From contig NZ_CP124620.1 of assembly GCF_030128875.1 (NCBI RefSeq), positions 3,476,001 to 3,540,000 of the forward strand: 64,000 nt of DNA, read 5' to 3'. Below, in pieces: positions 34,682 to 43,703 of the stretch. The position numbers and the translations under genes were made by a program. This DNA comes from Stenotrophomonas sp. BIO128-Bstrain. Its GTDB lineage: Bacteria > Pseudomonadota > Gammaproteobacteria > Xanthomonadales > Xanthomonadaceae. Numbering within the stretch: position 1 is the stretch's first letter; every line of letters starts with the position of its first letter. Below the pieces are notes generated by a model. That model was not told the origin of the DNA. It ran no database searches and saw nothing but the letters and a program-made list of their open reading frames with translations.

Positions 34682-35596
34682 ATGCACCAACCGAGCCCCT
34701 CCCTGTCCAAGGTCCGCAAGCACATGGCGCGGCTGGAGAAGAGCTTTCCCGCCGTACTGGTGCGCCGTTTCATCGATGCGGACGTGATGACCCAGGCCGC
34801 CGCGCTGGCCTTCTATGCCCTGCTCTCGATGGCGCCGCTGCTGGTCCTGCTGCTGTGGCTGACGGCCTCGCTGTATCCCCCGGCGCAGCAGGCGCTGCTG
34901 GGCCAGATCAACGATGTGGCCGGCACCAGTGCCGCCTCGGTGGCCGAAACCGTCCTCAGCAACGCCAACAACCAGCCGGACATCGGCACGCTGGCGGGGG
35001 TCTGGAGCACCTTGTTGCTGTTCATCGGTGCCACGGCGGTGTTCGCCCAGCTTCAGAACGCCCTGAACCTGATCTTCAACACCAGCGGCGAGCGCCTGGA
35101 TGGGATCGTGGCGTGGCTGCGCAAGCGCGTGTTCTCCTTCGGCGTGGTCCTGGCGCTGGGCTTCCTGCTGATCCTGTCGATGACCGCCACCACCATGCTG
35201 CAGGTAGTCTTCGCGCACCTGCCCTCGGTCCTGCCGGCGATCGGCTATCTCACCAGCCTGGCGCTGTACACGGTGGGCTTCGCCTTCCTCTACCACTACC
35301 TGCCCGACCGCCGCGTGGCGTGGCGACAGGCCTTCATCGGCGGTGCGATCACCTCGGCGTTGTTCGCGCTGGGCCGTTATGGCATCGGCCTGTACATCGC
35401 CACCGTCGCACCGGGCAGCGCGTATGGCTCGATGGGCGCCCTGGTGATCTCGCTGGTGTGGATCTACTACGCCACCGTGGTGTTCTTCGTTGGTGCACTG
35501 ATGACCTCGGTGATCGATGAGCGCCTGCGCGCCCATGCCGTCCTCGCCCAGGCCGGTGTCGCGCCGCCGAAACCGGGCGAAACGGCCGGCAGCTAG
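34682..35596 (+). CDS. YihY/BrkB-family inner-membrane protein
   Basis: A 304-residue protein with six predicted transmembrane helices and the family blocks TQAAALAFYALLSMAPLLVLLL, ALNLIFNT, FLYHYLPDRRVAWRQAFIGG and GSAYGSMGALVISLVWIYY. The family was once called ribonuclease BN, a role since withdrawn; its function is unknown, perhaps transport. It sits immediately before dnaG (63 bases) and may be co-transcribed with it. Confidence 0.9.
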   Translation: MHQPSPSLSKVRKHMARLEKSFPAVLVRRFIDADVMTQAAALAFYALLSMAPLLVLLLWLTASLYPPAQQALLGQINDVAGTSAASVAETVLSNANNQPDIGTLAGVWSTLLLFIGATAVFAQLQNALNLIFNTSGERLDGIVAWLRKRVFSFGVVLALGFLLILSMTATTMLQVVFAHLPSVLPAIGYLTSLALYTVGFAFLYHYLPDRRVAWRQAFIGGAITSALFALGRYGIGLYIATVAPGSAYGSMGALVISLVWIYYATVVFFVGALMTSVIDERLRAHAVLAQAGVAPPKPGETAGS

Positions 35597-35659
35597 TAGA
35601 CTAGCGGCACCCCCGCTTCCGCGCGTGGCCGTGACCGGCCATGCCCCCGCCTGCTGCCC

Positions 35660-37390
35660 ATGGCCCGTATCCCCGACGCATTCATCGACGACCTGCTGGC
35701 CCGCTCCGACATTGTCGAGGTGGTGGGCAGCCGCGTGCCGTTGAAGCGCCAGGGCAAGGAATACGCCGCGCGGTGCCCGTTCCATGACGAGCGCTCGGCC
35801 TCGTTCACGGTCTCGCCGACCAAACAGTTCTATCACTGCTTCGGCTGCGGCGCGCATGGCACGGCGATCAGCTTCCTGATGAATTACGACCGCCTCGAGT
35901 TTCTCGACGCGGTCGATGAGCTGGCCAAGCGCGTGGGCATGGAAGTGCCGCGCGATACCCAGCCGCGCACCGCCCAGCAGCAGGACGACAGCCGCGATCT
36001 GTACTCGGCCCTGGATGCGGCCACGCGCTTCTTCCAGACCGCGCTGAAGGGCAGCGACAAGGCGCGCGCCTACCTGGACCAGCGCGGTGTCGATGAAGAA
36101 AACCGTGAGCGCTTCGCCATCGGGTACGCACCGGACGGCTACAGCGCGTTGAAGGATGCACTGGGCAAGGACGAGCGCCGGATGAAGCTGCTCGACCGCG
36201 CCGGCCTGTTCTCCAAGAACGACCGCGGCCACGTCTACGACAAGTTCCGCGACCGCGTCATGTTCCCGATCTTCGACCGCCGTGGCCGCGTGATCGCCTA
36301 CGGCGGCCGCGTGATGGAGAAGGACGACGGCCCGAAGTACCTCAACTCGCCCGAGACCGCGCTGTTCCACAAGGGCCGCGAGCTGTACGGCCTGTGGCAG
36401 GTACGCCAGGCCAACCAGAAGATCGAGCGGCTGATCGTCGTCGAGGGCTACATGGACGTGGTCTCGCTGTTCCAGTTCGGGGTTACCCAGGCAGTGGCCA
36501 CGCTGGGCACGGCGACCACGCCGGACCACGCCGAGCTGCTGTTCCGCAACGCGCCGGACGTGTTCTTCTGCTTCGATGGCGATGCCGCCGGCCGTCGCGC
36601 CGGCTGGCGTGCGCTGGAGTCGGTGCTGCCGCGCATGAAGGACGGCCGCCAGGCATTCTTCCTGTTCCTGCCCGACGGCGAGGACCCGGACACGATCGTG
36701 CGCAAGGAAGGCCGCGAGGGCTTCGATGCACGCCTGCAGCAGGCCACGCCGCTGTCGCAGTTCTTCTTCGATGAGCTCACCCGTGAGGTCAACATGGGCA
36801 CGCTCGACGGCAAGGCACGCCTGGCCGAACGGGCCAAGCCGATGCTGGCGCAGATTCCCGATGGCGCCTTCGGCGACCTGATGAAGCAGCAGCTGACCAC
36901 GCTGACCGGCCTGGGTGCCAAGCCCAGCGCATCCGCGGCTCCTTCGCGGCCGCCACAGCGCGCGGTCGCACCGGCACAGCGCCGCAGCCTGGTGCGCGCG
37001 GCCATCGCGATCCTGCTGCAGCAGCCCTCGCTGGCGATGACCCTGGAAGGCCACCACTTCACCGGCCTGCGCCTGCCCGGCATCGAACTGCTGACCGAAC
37101 TGCTGACCCTGGTCGAGCAGCGCCCGGACATCAGCACCGGCGCGCTGCTGGAGCACTTCGACGGGCGCGAGGAACAGGACGCGCTGCACAAACTGGCCGC
37201 ACAGACCCTGCCCGGCGACGAGGCGATGTGGACCCAGGAACTGCATGACGCCGTGGCCCAGCTGGAGAAACAGCTGCTGATGCAACGTCTGGATGAGCTT
37301 CAGGCAAAGCAGAGCCAGCAGGGTCTGGACGATACTGACAAGTACGAGCTGCGCGAACTGCTCAAGGCGCGCAGCACCCTCCGCTTCTGA
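35660..37390 (+). CDS. dnaG: DNA primase
   Basis: A 576-residue primase that makes RNA primers at the replication fork. The N-terminal zinc domain has Cys39, His42, Cys60 and Cys63 (CPFHDER... YHCFGCGAHGT), the catalytic core has FDRRGRVIAYGGRVM and the TOPRIM VVEGYMDVV (about residue 262) with FCFDGDAAGRRA providing the acidic metal ligands, and the C-terminal 150 residues form the DnaB-binding domain. It follows yqeY and yihY, but rpoD does not follow it, so the classical rpsU-dnaG-rpoD operon is interrupted here. Confidence 0.97.
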   Translation: MARIPDAFIDDLLARSDIVEVVGSRVPLKRQGKEYAARCPFHDERSASFTVSPTKQFYHCFGCGAHGTAISFLMNYDRLEFLDAVDELAKRVGMEVPRDTQPRTAQQQDDSRDLYSALDAATRFFQTALKGSDKARAYLDQRGVDEENRERFAIGYAPDGYSALKDALGKDERRMKLLDRAGLFSKNDRGHVYDKFRDRVMFPIFDRRGRVIAYGGRVMEKDDGPKYLNSPETALFHKGRELYGLWQVRQANQKIERLIVVEGYMDVVSLFQFGVTQAVATLGTATTPDHAELLFRNAPDVFFCFDGDAAGRRAGWRALESVLPRMKDGRQAFFLFLPDGEDPDTIVRKEGREGFDARLQQATPLSQFFFDELTREVNMGTLDGKARLAERAKPMLAQIPDGAFGDLMKQQLTTLTGLGAKPSASAAPSRPPQRAVAPAQRRSLVRAAIAILLQQPSLAMTLEGHHFTGLRLPGIELLTELLTLVEQRPDISTGALLEHFDGREEQDALHKLAAQTLPGDEAMWTQELHDAVAQLEKQLLMQRLDELQAKQSQQGLDDTDKYELRELLKARSTLRF

Positions 37391-37403
37391 CGACGGAGCC
37401 GCC

Positions 37404-37934
37404 GTGGCATCCCACATCGCACGTTCCACCGCACCGATCGTCCGCTGGCTCCGCGCTGGCGTCATGGCCGCGCTGTTCGCACCGTGCCTGCCCACCTGGG
37501 CGGCGGAACTGCCATTCGCACAGCCACGGCCGCAGCTGTACACCGCCGGGCAACCCAGCGCTGCCGAGCTGCAGCAGGCGGCCGCGGCCGGGATCACCAC
37601 CGTGATCGACCTGCGCCAGCCCGACGAGGCGCGTGGCTTTGATGAAACCGCCGCGGCCGAGCGCCTGGGCCTGCGTTATGTGCGCATTCCCGTTGCGGGT
37701 GCCGCCGGCCTGACCGACGCCAACGCGCAGGCGCTGCGTACCGCCCTGGCGCAGAGCCAGGGCCCGGTGCTGCTGCACTGCGCCTCCGGCAACCGCGCCG
37801 GTGCATTGCTGGCCGTGCTGGAGGCGCGTGACGGTGCCTCGGTGGACCAGGCCCTGCAGTTCGGCCGCGAGGCCGGCATGACCTCGCTGGAAGCGCCGAC
37901 CCGTGTCCTGCTGGAGCAGGACGCCGCGCGTTGA
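37404..37934 (+). CDS. DUF442/Blh-type phosphatase-like protein, exported
   Basis: A 176-residue protein with a signal peptide (ending near PTWAAEL) and a dual-specificity-phosphatase-like domain of the DUF442 family. The P-loop HCASGNRAGAL gives Cys about residue 125 and Arg six positions on, the C-x5-R signature. DUF442 domains are often fused to or near persulfide dioxygenases. GTG start at 37404 is preceded by CGGAG. It lies 14 bases after dnaG and 53 before the BASS transporter, so all three may share mRNA. Confidence 0.83.
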   Translation: MASHIARSTAPIVRWLRAGVMAALFAPCLPTWAAELPFAQPRPQLYTAGQPSAAELQQAAAAGITTVIDLRQPDEARGFDETAAAERLGLRYVRIPVAGAAGLTDANAQALRTALAQSQGPVLLHCASGNRAGALLAVLEARDGASVDQALQFGREAGMTSLEAPTRVLLEQDAAR

Positions 37935-37986
37935 CCCCGCTCTTCTTCTCCCGCCCACTTCCCTGCTCTACAGGAGCCTGCCCACC

Positions 37987-38985
37987 ATGACCCGCTGGTG
38001 GTCGCGCCTGCGACCGGACAACTTCACCCTCGCCCTGCTCTGCACCGTGCTGCTGGCGTCCTTCCTGCCGATGCACGGCGCCGCCGCGATGGTCCTGGAC
38101 GATGTCACCGATGTCGCCATCGCCGCACTGTTCTTCCTGCACGGCGCACGCCTGCCGCGTGAGTCGATCGTCGCCGGCCTGCTGCACTGGCGCCTGCACC
38201 TGACCATCCTGGCCTGTACCTTCGTGATGTTCCCGTTGCTGGGGCTGATGTTCAAACCGCTGGATGGCTGGCTGCTCACCCCCGAGCTGTACATCGGCGT
38301 GCTGTTCCTGTGCGCGCTGCCGTCCACCGTGCAGTCCTCGATCGCGTTCACCTCGATCGCCCGTGGCAACGTCCCGGCGGCCGTGTGCAGCGCCTCGCTG
38401 TCGAGCATTCTCGGCGTGTTCCTGACCCCGCTGCTGCTGGCCCTGCTGGCCGGCACCGAAGGCGGCATGCACAACCCCGGCCAGGCCATCGTCAGCATCA
38501 TGCTGCAGCTGCTGGTGCCGTTCGTGGCCGGCCACCTGCTGCGGCCCTGGATCGCCCGCTGGGTCGAAAAGCAGCGCGCCCTGCTGCGCTACACCGACCA
38601 GGGCACGATCCTGCTGGTGGTCTACTCCGCCTTCGGCGAAGCGGTGAGCGAAGGGCTGTGGAGCAAGACGCCGCTGCTGTCGCTGCTCAGTGTGGCCGTG
38701 GTGGCAGCAGTGCTGCTCGGCATCGCGATGCCGCTGATCCGCTTCATCGCGCGCCGGTTGGGCTTCAACCGCGAGGATGAAATCACCATCCTGTTCTGCG
38801 GCTCCAAGAAGAGCCTGGCCACCGGCGTGCCCATCGCCAAGGTGCTGTTCGCCGGGGGCAGCCTCGGTGCGATCGTGCTGCCGATCATGATCTACCACCA
38901 GATCCAGCTGATCGTCTGCGCGATGATCGCGCAGCGGTATGCGCGTGATCCAGTGGAACCGACGCCCGTCACCCGGCAGGACTGA
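37987..38985 (+). CDS. Bile acid:sodium symporter family (BASS) transporter
   Basis: A 332-residue membrane protein with about nine to ten hydrophobic helices, of the SBF-like branch (PF13593). Recognisable blocks are LFFLHGARLPRESI, LLFLCALPSTVQSSIAFTS and FCGSKKSLATGVPIAK. The family exports or imports organic anions; the substrate is not predictable. It is downstream of the DUF442 protein on the same strand and convergent with the ChaN-like gene. Confidence 0.88.
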   Translation: MTRWWSRLRPDNFTLALLCTVLLASFLPMHGAAAMVLDDVTDVAIAALFFLHGARLPRESIVAGLLHWRLHLTILACTFVMFPLLGLMFKPLDGWLLTPELYIGVLFLCALPSTVQSSIAFTSIARGNVPAAVCSASLSSILGVFLTPLLLALLAGTEGGMHNPGQAIVSIMLQLLVPFVAGHLLRPWIARWVEKQRALLRYTDQGTILLVVYSAFGEAVSEGLWSKTPLLSLLSVAVVAAVLLGIAMPLIRFIARRLGFNREDEITILFCGSKKSLATGVPIAKVLFAGGSLGAIVLPIMIYHQIQLIVCAMIAQRYARDPVEPTPVTRQD

Positions 38986-39038
38986 GACGGCAATACTGCA
39001 GCCTGCGCGGCCTCGTCACGCAGGCCGCAGAGCCAGCC

Positions 39039-39869
39039 CTAGCGCGCCGTCAGCGTGCCGACGCTGAGTCCGGGCAGGAACACCACCAGATCGTACTGCC
39101 GATCCTGGTCAGTACTGACTTCGGGATCACGTGGTGCGCGCTCGATCAGCGGCAGCGCGCGGCAAGGCTGCACGCAGGCCCAGAAATGACCGCGCAACGC
39201 CTCCAGGCGCACGCTGTACAGCGGCAGATCCAGCAGGTGGGAGGCCATCGTGCGCTGCTGCATCTCCGGTGGCGCATCTGCGGGCGGGCTGCGCATCGCA
39301 TGCACGTTGCCGGTCAGCACCAGCAACCGGGCGCCGGGCGGCAGCGCGTTGAACTGCTGGTGCAGATGCGTGGCCATGGCGGCGTCGCGCGCCTGGTTGC
39401 CGTTGGACGCTCCGCTCTCCACGTCATAGCCGGCGACGCCCACATTGCGTCCCTGCGCGCGCAGCGATCGAATGGATTCGATCAGGTCGAGCATGTCCCG
39501 GCTTCGCCGTCCGTCATGCTGGTTATCCTTGACGGACCAGAACGGGGTGGTCCGCAGTGCTTCACGCGCATCAGGATCACCGTTGGAGCGCAGGTAGCGC
39601 GCGAGCGCGACGTTCTCGCTCATCGGCATCTCCAGTCCCAGCCGAACCGCGGCGTTGTCGCGGCTGTAGCGCTCCACCAGATCGGCCACGAGCCGCGGCG
39701 TTTCAGCGGTGCCGTGGTATTCGCCGAGTACGATCAGGCGCGCATCGCCTGCATGCTGGATGATCTGCGCAGCCGTGTCCTCCACTCGCGCTACCGGTGC
39801 CGGTGCCGCATTCGCCGCACCCAACGCCATCCCGATCACCCACCCTGCCATCCAACGCCATCGCTTCAT
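39039..39869 (-). CDS. ChaN-like exported protein (DUF399 family)
   Basis: A 276-residue protein with a signal peptide (MKRWRWMAGWVIGMALGAANA). The mature protein has the EreA/ChaN-type marks ARLIVLGEYHGTAETPRLV and LVLTGNVHAM, plus GLEMPMSENVALARYL. ChaN from Campylobacter is an iron-regulated lipoprotein that binds heme; here no lipobox is present and heme binding is not established. The start is fixed by GGGAGTG ahead of the ATG at 39869. Its place next to the heme A/O genes is suggestive. Confidence 0.8.
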   Translation of the reverse strand: MKRWRWMAGWVIGMALGAANAAPAPVARVEDTAAQIIQHAGDARLIVLGEYHGTAETPRLVADLVERYSRDNAAVRLGLEMPMSENVALARYLRSNGDPDAREALRTTPFWSVKDNQHDGRRSRDMLDLIESIRSLRAQGRNVGVAGYDVESGASNGNQARDAAMATHLHQQFNALPPGARLLVLTGNVHAMRSPPADAPPEMQQRTMASHLLDLPLYSVRLEALRGHFWACVQPCRALPLIERAPRDPEVSTDQDRQYDLVVFLPGLSVGTLTAR

Positions 39870-39929
39870 ACCGTCACTCCCTGTTCGGTAGAGACGCAAT
39901 GGCGACGGCGAATCACCGATTCAAGGCGG

Positions 39930-40823
39930 TTACTGCAACCAGGGCAGCATCCAGTGGTCCACCATGAGGAAGGCGAACAGCGCCATCAGGTAGACGATGG
40001 AGTAGCCGAACATCTTCATCGAGAAGATCTCATCCGGCGGATTCAGCATGCGCCAGGCGTACCAGAGGAAGACCGCGTTGAGCACGATCGCACCGCCCAG
40101 GTAGAACACGCCGCTCATGCCGAACACGACCGGCAGGATGCTGACGATGGCCAGGGCGATCGAATAGACCATGATCGACTTGCGGGTGTACGCCACGCCA
40201 TGGGTCACCGGCAGCATCGGGATCTCCGCCTTGGCGTAATCCTCGCGACGGAAGATCGCCAGCGCCCAGAAGTGCGGTGGAGTCCAGATGAAGATGATCA
40301 GCACCAGCAGCGATGCGTAGGCCCAGTCCCACGGGCCCTGCATGCCGGTGATCGCGGCCCAGCCGAGCATCGGCGGGGTAGCGCCGGCAAGGCCACCGAT
40401 GACGATGTTCTGCGAGGTCGCGCGCTTGAGGTACACGGTGTAGATCACCGCGTACCCGATCAGCGAGGCAAAGGTCAGCACCGCGGTGATGACGTTGACC
40501 CAGACCACCAGGATCGTCATCGACAGCGCGATCAGCAGGCCGGCGAACACCAGCACCTGCCACGGCTTGACCTTGCCCACCACCAGTGGGCGCCACGAGG
40601 TGCGCGCCATCTGTGCATCGATGCGCGCGTCCAGCAGCTGGTTGATCGCCGCGGCGGCCGAGGCCGCCAGCCAGATGCCAAGGAAGCCGAGCGCGCCGTC
40701 CAGCGCCTGCTGCGCGGTCGGCAGCCCGGGGATGGCCAGGAACATGCCCACCAGCGCGGTGAACACGATCAGGGCGACGACCTTGGGCTTGGTCAGATCC
40801 CAGTACTGACGATAGCTGGCCAT
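39930..40823 (-). CDS. ctaB: Protoheme IX farnesyltransferase (heme O synthase)
   Basis: A 297-residue UbiA-family integral membrane enzyme that adds farnesyl diphosphate to heme B, giving heme O. Prenyl-binding Asp-rich motif [17 protein letters not shown] occurs near residue 65-80; [14 protein letters not shown] and [11 protein letters not shown] are strongly conserved heme O synthase blocks. It begins four bases after the ctaA stop, so the pair is coupled. Last gene of the oxidase cluster. Confidence 0.96.
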   Translation of the reverse strand: MASYRQYWDLTKPKVVALIVFTALVGMFLAIPGLPTAQQALDGALGFLGIWLAASAAAAINQLLDARIDAQMARTSWRPLVVGKVKPWQVLVFAGLLIALSMTILVVWVNVITAVLTFASLIGYAVIYTVYLKRATSQNIVIGGLAGATPPMLGWAAITGMQGPWDWAYASLLVLIIFIWTPPHFWALAIFRREDYAKAEIPMLPVTHGVAYTRKSIMVYSIALAIVSILPVVFGMSGVFYLGGAIVLNAVFLWYAWRMLNPPDEIFSMKMFGYSIVYLMALFAFLMVDHWMLPWLQ

Positions 40824-40827
40824 GCCG

Positions 40828-42039
40828 TCAGCCCGCCTGCACGGCAGGGGAAGCAGCGCTGGCCTTGCCGCCCTCGGCATCCGGCGCGCGCAGGCGCGCC
40901 AGCAGCGTCACCAGCACGAACAGCAGCGCCACCGCGCCACCGCTGTGCGCGACGGCCACTTCCAGCGGCACCGCCAGCTTCACGTTGAGGATGCCCAGGG
41001 TGATCTGCAGCACCACCAGCAGGCCCAGTGCGCTCGCCCAGCCGCGCATGCTCGGCAGGCGGAACAGGCGCACCGAGAGCCACAGCAGGTACACGGCCAC
41101 CACGATCGCCATCATCCGGTGTGCCATCTGGATCGCGATGCGCGAGGCGCCATCCAGCACGCCCCCTTCGTAATCCACGCCGATGCCGCGCCACAGGGTG
41201 AAGCCTTCCTTGAAGTCATGCGGCGGCCACCACTGGCTGACGCAGCGCGGGAAGTTGTCCAGCGAGGCGCTGCCGCCACCGCAGGCGAGTGCGGCGTAGT
41301 TGGCACTGACCCAGCCGCCGAGGGCGATCTGCGCGACCAGCACGGCCACGCCGGCACGGATCAGCCATTTCAGCTTGGGCGCTTCGGCCAGGGTGATCGG
41401 CATGTGCGTGGCGCGCCACGCCATCCACACCAGCAGACCGAACATCAGCATGCCGCCAAGCAGATGGCCCATCACCACGATCGGCTTGAGCAGCCAGGTG
41501 ACCGTCCACATGCCGAGCAGCGCCTGGAAGATGACGACCGCCAGCGTCAGCAACGCGGCGCGGGCCAGGTCGATATTGGTCCAGCGCAACGCGGCGATCA
41601 GCAGGATCGCTTCGCCGATCAAGGCGATGATGCTCGCGGGAACATGCATGCCCATCATGTACAGCGGTATGCCGGTCGCCACCAGCACACAGGCGGTGAT
41701 GACCGCAGTGCTGCCCCAGCGACGGCGGCGCGTAGCCAGCAGCGCCAGGGTGAGGATCTCGATACCGAGTGCGCCGGCCAGGAAGCGGTGCACCTGTTCG
41801 CGCCACGCCTTGTGCGTTTCCAGCGGGCGAATCTTGGCGGCCTCGTGGCCGATCACTTCCTCGGCGTGCTGCGGCCAGGTGACACGGCCATAGCAGGTCG
41901 GCCAGTCCGGGCAGCTCAGGCCCGCATCGGACAAGCGCACGAACGAGCCGAACATGATCGTGCTGGCCGTCATGATCAGTGCAAACCACGCCAGACGGTG
42001 GAAATTGCGGTGCAGCACCGGGCGTGCGGAGAGGCTCAT
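40828..42039 (-). CDS. ctaA: Heme A synthase, COX15/CtaA family
   Basis: A 403-residue, roughly eight-helix membrane protein that oxidises heme O to heme A. Family marks are [19 protein letters not shown] near the start, the His-bearing [35 protein letters not shown] and [13 protein letters not shown], placing the four heme-ligand His in two helical bundles. Ten bases separate it from the upstream SCO-like gene. Confidence 0.96.
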   Translation of the reverse strand: MSLSARPVLHRNFHRLAWFALIMTASTIMFGSFVRLSDAGLSCPDWPTCYGRVTWPQHAEEVIGHEAAKIRPLETHKAWREQVHRFLAGALGIEILTLALLATRRRRWGSTAVITACVLVATGIPLYMMGMHVPASIIALIGEAILLIAALRWTNIDLARAALLTLAVVIFQALLGMWTVTWLLKPIVVMGHLLGGMLMFGLLVWMAWRATHMPITLAEAPKLKWLIRAGVAVLVAQIALGGWVSANYAALACGGGSASLDNFPRCVSQWWPPHDFKEGFTLWRGIGVDYEGGVLDGASRIAIQMAHRMMAIVVAVYLLWLSVRLFRLPSMRGWASALGLLVVLQITLGILNVKLAVPLEVAVAHSGGAVALLFVLVTLLARLRAPDAEGGKASAASPAVQAG

Positions 42040-42049
42040 CGAACAGAAC

Positions 42050-42625
42050 TCACTTCAGTTTCAGCAGCGTGGCCAGGTCTTTGCGCAGACCGGCCATATC
42101 GAATCCCGGCGCGTACCGCATGATCACGAAACCGTTGGGATCGATCACATACACAGGCGTGCCGGCGGCGTCATCCACGGCGGGCAAAGCGGCACGCAGG
42201 TCCGGTTGGGCGCGCAGCGCGCGCAGTGCGGGCATGCCCTGGACCTCGGCCGGCGGCGTGCCCAGCCACAGGATCTCGACATTATCCGCGTTATGGCCGA
42301 ACAGCTGCCACACCTTGCCCAATCCCTGCGACAAAGTGACGCACTCGCTGGTACAGCTGGCAGACGGGGCCACCAGGATCCGCCAGGTCCGTTGTTTGGG
42401 ATTCCACGGGTACGGCTGGCCGTCGGCCAGGGTCGGCGGCAGCGCGCGCAGGTCCGCCGGCGGCTGCAGCAGTTGCCCGGTATTGCGGTGCGCGGTGGGC
42501 TGCCAGCCGGAGAAGCGCAGCACGCCCGCCAACGCCATGGCGCCGAAGAACACGCCGAACAGGGCGATCAGGGTCCAGCGGCCGCGTGAACGGGACGGCA
42601 GCCGTGCCGGGGAAGTGGCATTCAT
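42050..42625 (-). CDS. SCO1-like thioredoxin-fold protein, probably involved in oxidase assembly
   Basis: A 191-residue protein anchored by one N-terminal transmembrane helix (about residues 19-38). The periplasmic domain has SASCTSECVTL, a C-x3-C copper-binding motif as in SCO1/PrrC, and VYVIDPNGFVIMRYAPG, the usual end of the fold. The third SCO ligand, a His before the VYVIDP strand, is not there (the region reads VDDAAGTPV). It may therefore act as a thiol reductant or a divergent copper chaperone. Position between surf1 and ctaA supports an oxidase role. Confidence 0.8.
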   Translation of the reverse strand: MNATSPARLPSRSRGRWTLIALFGVFFGAMALAGVLRFSGWQPTAHRNTGQLLQPPADLRALPPTLADGQPYPWNPKQRTWRILVAPSASCTSECVTLSQGLGKVWQLFGHNADNVEILWLGTPPAEVQGMPALRALRAQPDLRAALPAVDDAAGTPVYVIDPNGFVIMRYAPGFDMAGLRKDLATLLKLK

Positions 42626-42652
42626 GGGCGGCATTTTCTCATGTTGAGCCGG

Positions 42653-43387
42653 TCAGCGCCGGGAAGTGCCACGCCGGCGGCGATGGCGTCGGAATTCCAG
42701 GACCAGCGCGACCACCAGCACGGTCAACGCCAGCCCGAACCATTGCACGGCATAGCCCAGATGGCGACTGGGCGGCAGTGTGTTGGGCAGCAGCTCCAGA
42801 TCCCGCGCATATCCGCCTGCCAGCGCCGGATCCAACCGCAGCACGCGCGCGCCAAGGCTGCCCGGCGGCAACGACAGCGCGCGCGCCATCTCTTCCGGTG
42901 GCATCCGGCTGGCCAGCCATACGCCCGGCTGTGGCGCGGGCGACAGCGCCGGGCCCAGCGCCAGGCCGGTAGCCGGCGGCGGCGCCAGCAGGCCGCTGAG
43001 GGCCGTGGGGCCGCTATGCGGGGTGATCGGCGGGATCACACGATCCGGCGGCATCGGCAGCCAGCCCAGGTCGATCAGTACCCGTGCGCCGTCATCACTC
43101 TGGAACGGTTGGTAGACCTTGATCCCGGCCCGGCCATCGCGGGTCTGGTTGTCGAGCAGCAGCGTACCCGGCAGGAAGCGGCCGCGGTCCTCCACCCAGC
43201 GCAGCACCGGCGGTGCCGCCAACGCTTGGCGCAGGGTGAGTGACTGCGCACGCGCCGGCACCTGCTGGGCCAGCAGCGCCTCTTTTTCATGCATGCGCTG
43301 CAGTTGCCAGCGGCCGAGCTGGCAGAACGCGAGGATGACGAGTACCGCGGCGATCCAGCCGATCAGGCGTGTGTGCTTGCGCATCAT
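42653..43387 (-). CDS. SURF1-family cytochrome oxidase biogenesis protein
   Basis: A 244-residue protein with one transmembrane helix at each end (about residues 7-26 and 215-235) and the SURF1 periplasmic domain between. Typical blocks are LGRWQLQRMHEKEALL near the start, VLIDLGWLP and the late HLGYAVQWFGLALTV. SURF1 helps heme A delivery to subunit I. ATGs at 43387 and 43384 are both possible. It lies in the oxidase cluster with a small gene on the other strand between it and ctaE. Confidence 0.93.
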   Translation of the reverse strand: MMRKHTRLIGWIAAVLVILAFCQLGRWQLQRMHEKEALLAQQVPARAQSLTLRQALAAPPVLRWVEDRGRFLPGTLLLDNQTRDGRAGIKVYQPFQSDDGARVLIDLGWLPMPPDRVIPPITPHSGPTALSGLLAPPPATGLALGPALSPAPQPGVWLASRMPPEEMARALSLPPGSLGARVLRLDPALAGGYARDLELLPNTLPPSRHLGYAVQWFGLALTVLVVALVLEFRRHRRRRGTSRR

Positions 43388-43444
43388 GACAACGCCGGCA
43401 AAACGCGGTGATATAGGCGCACCCGCCACGCCATCGAGCCGCGC

Positions 43445-43663
43445 ATGAATGATTCGTTGAAGACCCTGCTGGTAATCGCGTTTCTGATCGTCATCGTCTG
43501 GAATCTGGGCGCCGGGCTGTATTACCTGCTGGTCGATCGCGGCCAGACCAAGCGCACCGTCAATGCCCTAACCCGCCGCATCGCGGTGTCGGTGGCGCTG
43601 ATCGTGCTGGTGGTCATCGGCATCTACAGCGGTTGGATCAAGCCCCACGGCATCGGCGGCTGA
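43445..43663 (+). CDS. Twin transmembrane protein, DUF2909 family
   Basis: A 72-residue membrane protein with two hydrophobic helices (about residues 7-29 and 47-64) and a basic loop (DRGQTKRTVNALTRR). It resembles the DUF2909 twin transmembrane proteins usually encoded inside cytochrome oxidase loci. It is on the opposite strand to the cluster, divergent from surf1 and convergent with ctaE. Function unknown, probably linked to oxidase assembly. Confidence 0.85.
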   Translation: MNDSLKTLLVIAFLIVIVWNLGAGLYYLLVDRGQTKRTVNALTRRIAVSVALIVLVVIGIYSGWIKPHGIGG

Positions 43664-43703
43664 AGCCGCACCGGCGTCGATGCGGCAGGACGTCGCACCG
43701 ACG

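Noticed and set aside
34535..37600. A very long minus-strand open frame extending upstream of the exported-protein gene at 33599-34534
   Set aside because: It is antisense to dnaG and yihY and is rich in Arg, Gln, Gly and His, the usual shadow composition in high-GC DNA; the real protein begins with a signal peptide at 34534.
38996..39032. Hairpin between the BASS transporter and ChaN-like genes as terminator
   Set aside because: The cctgcg/cgcagg pairing is short and imperfect, without T-run; not listed as a feature.
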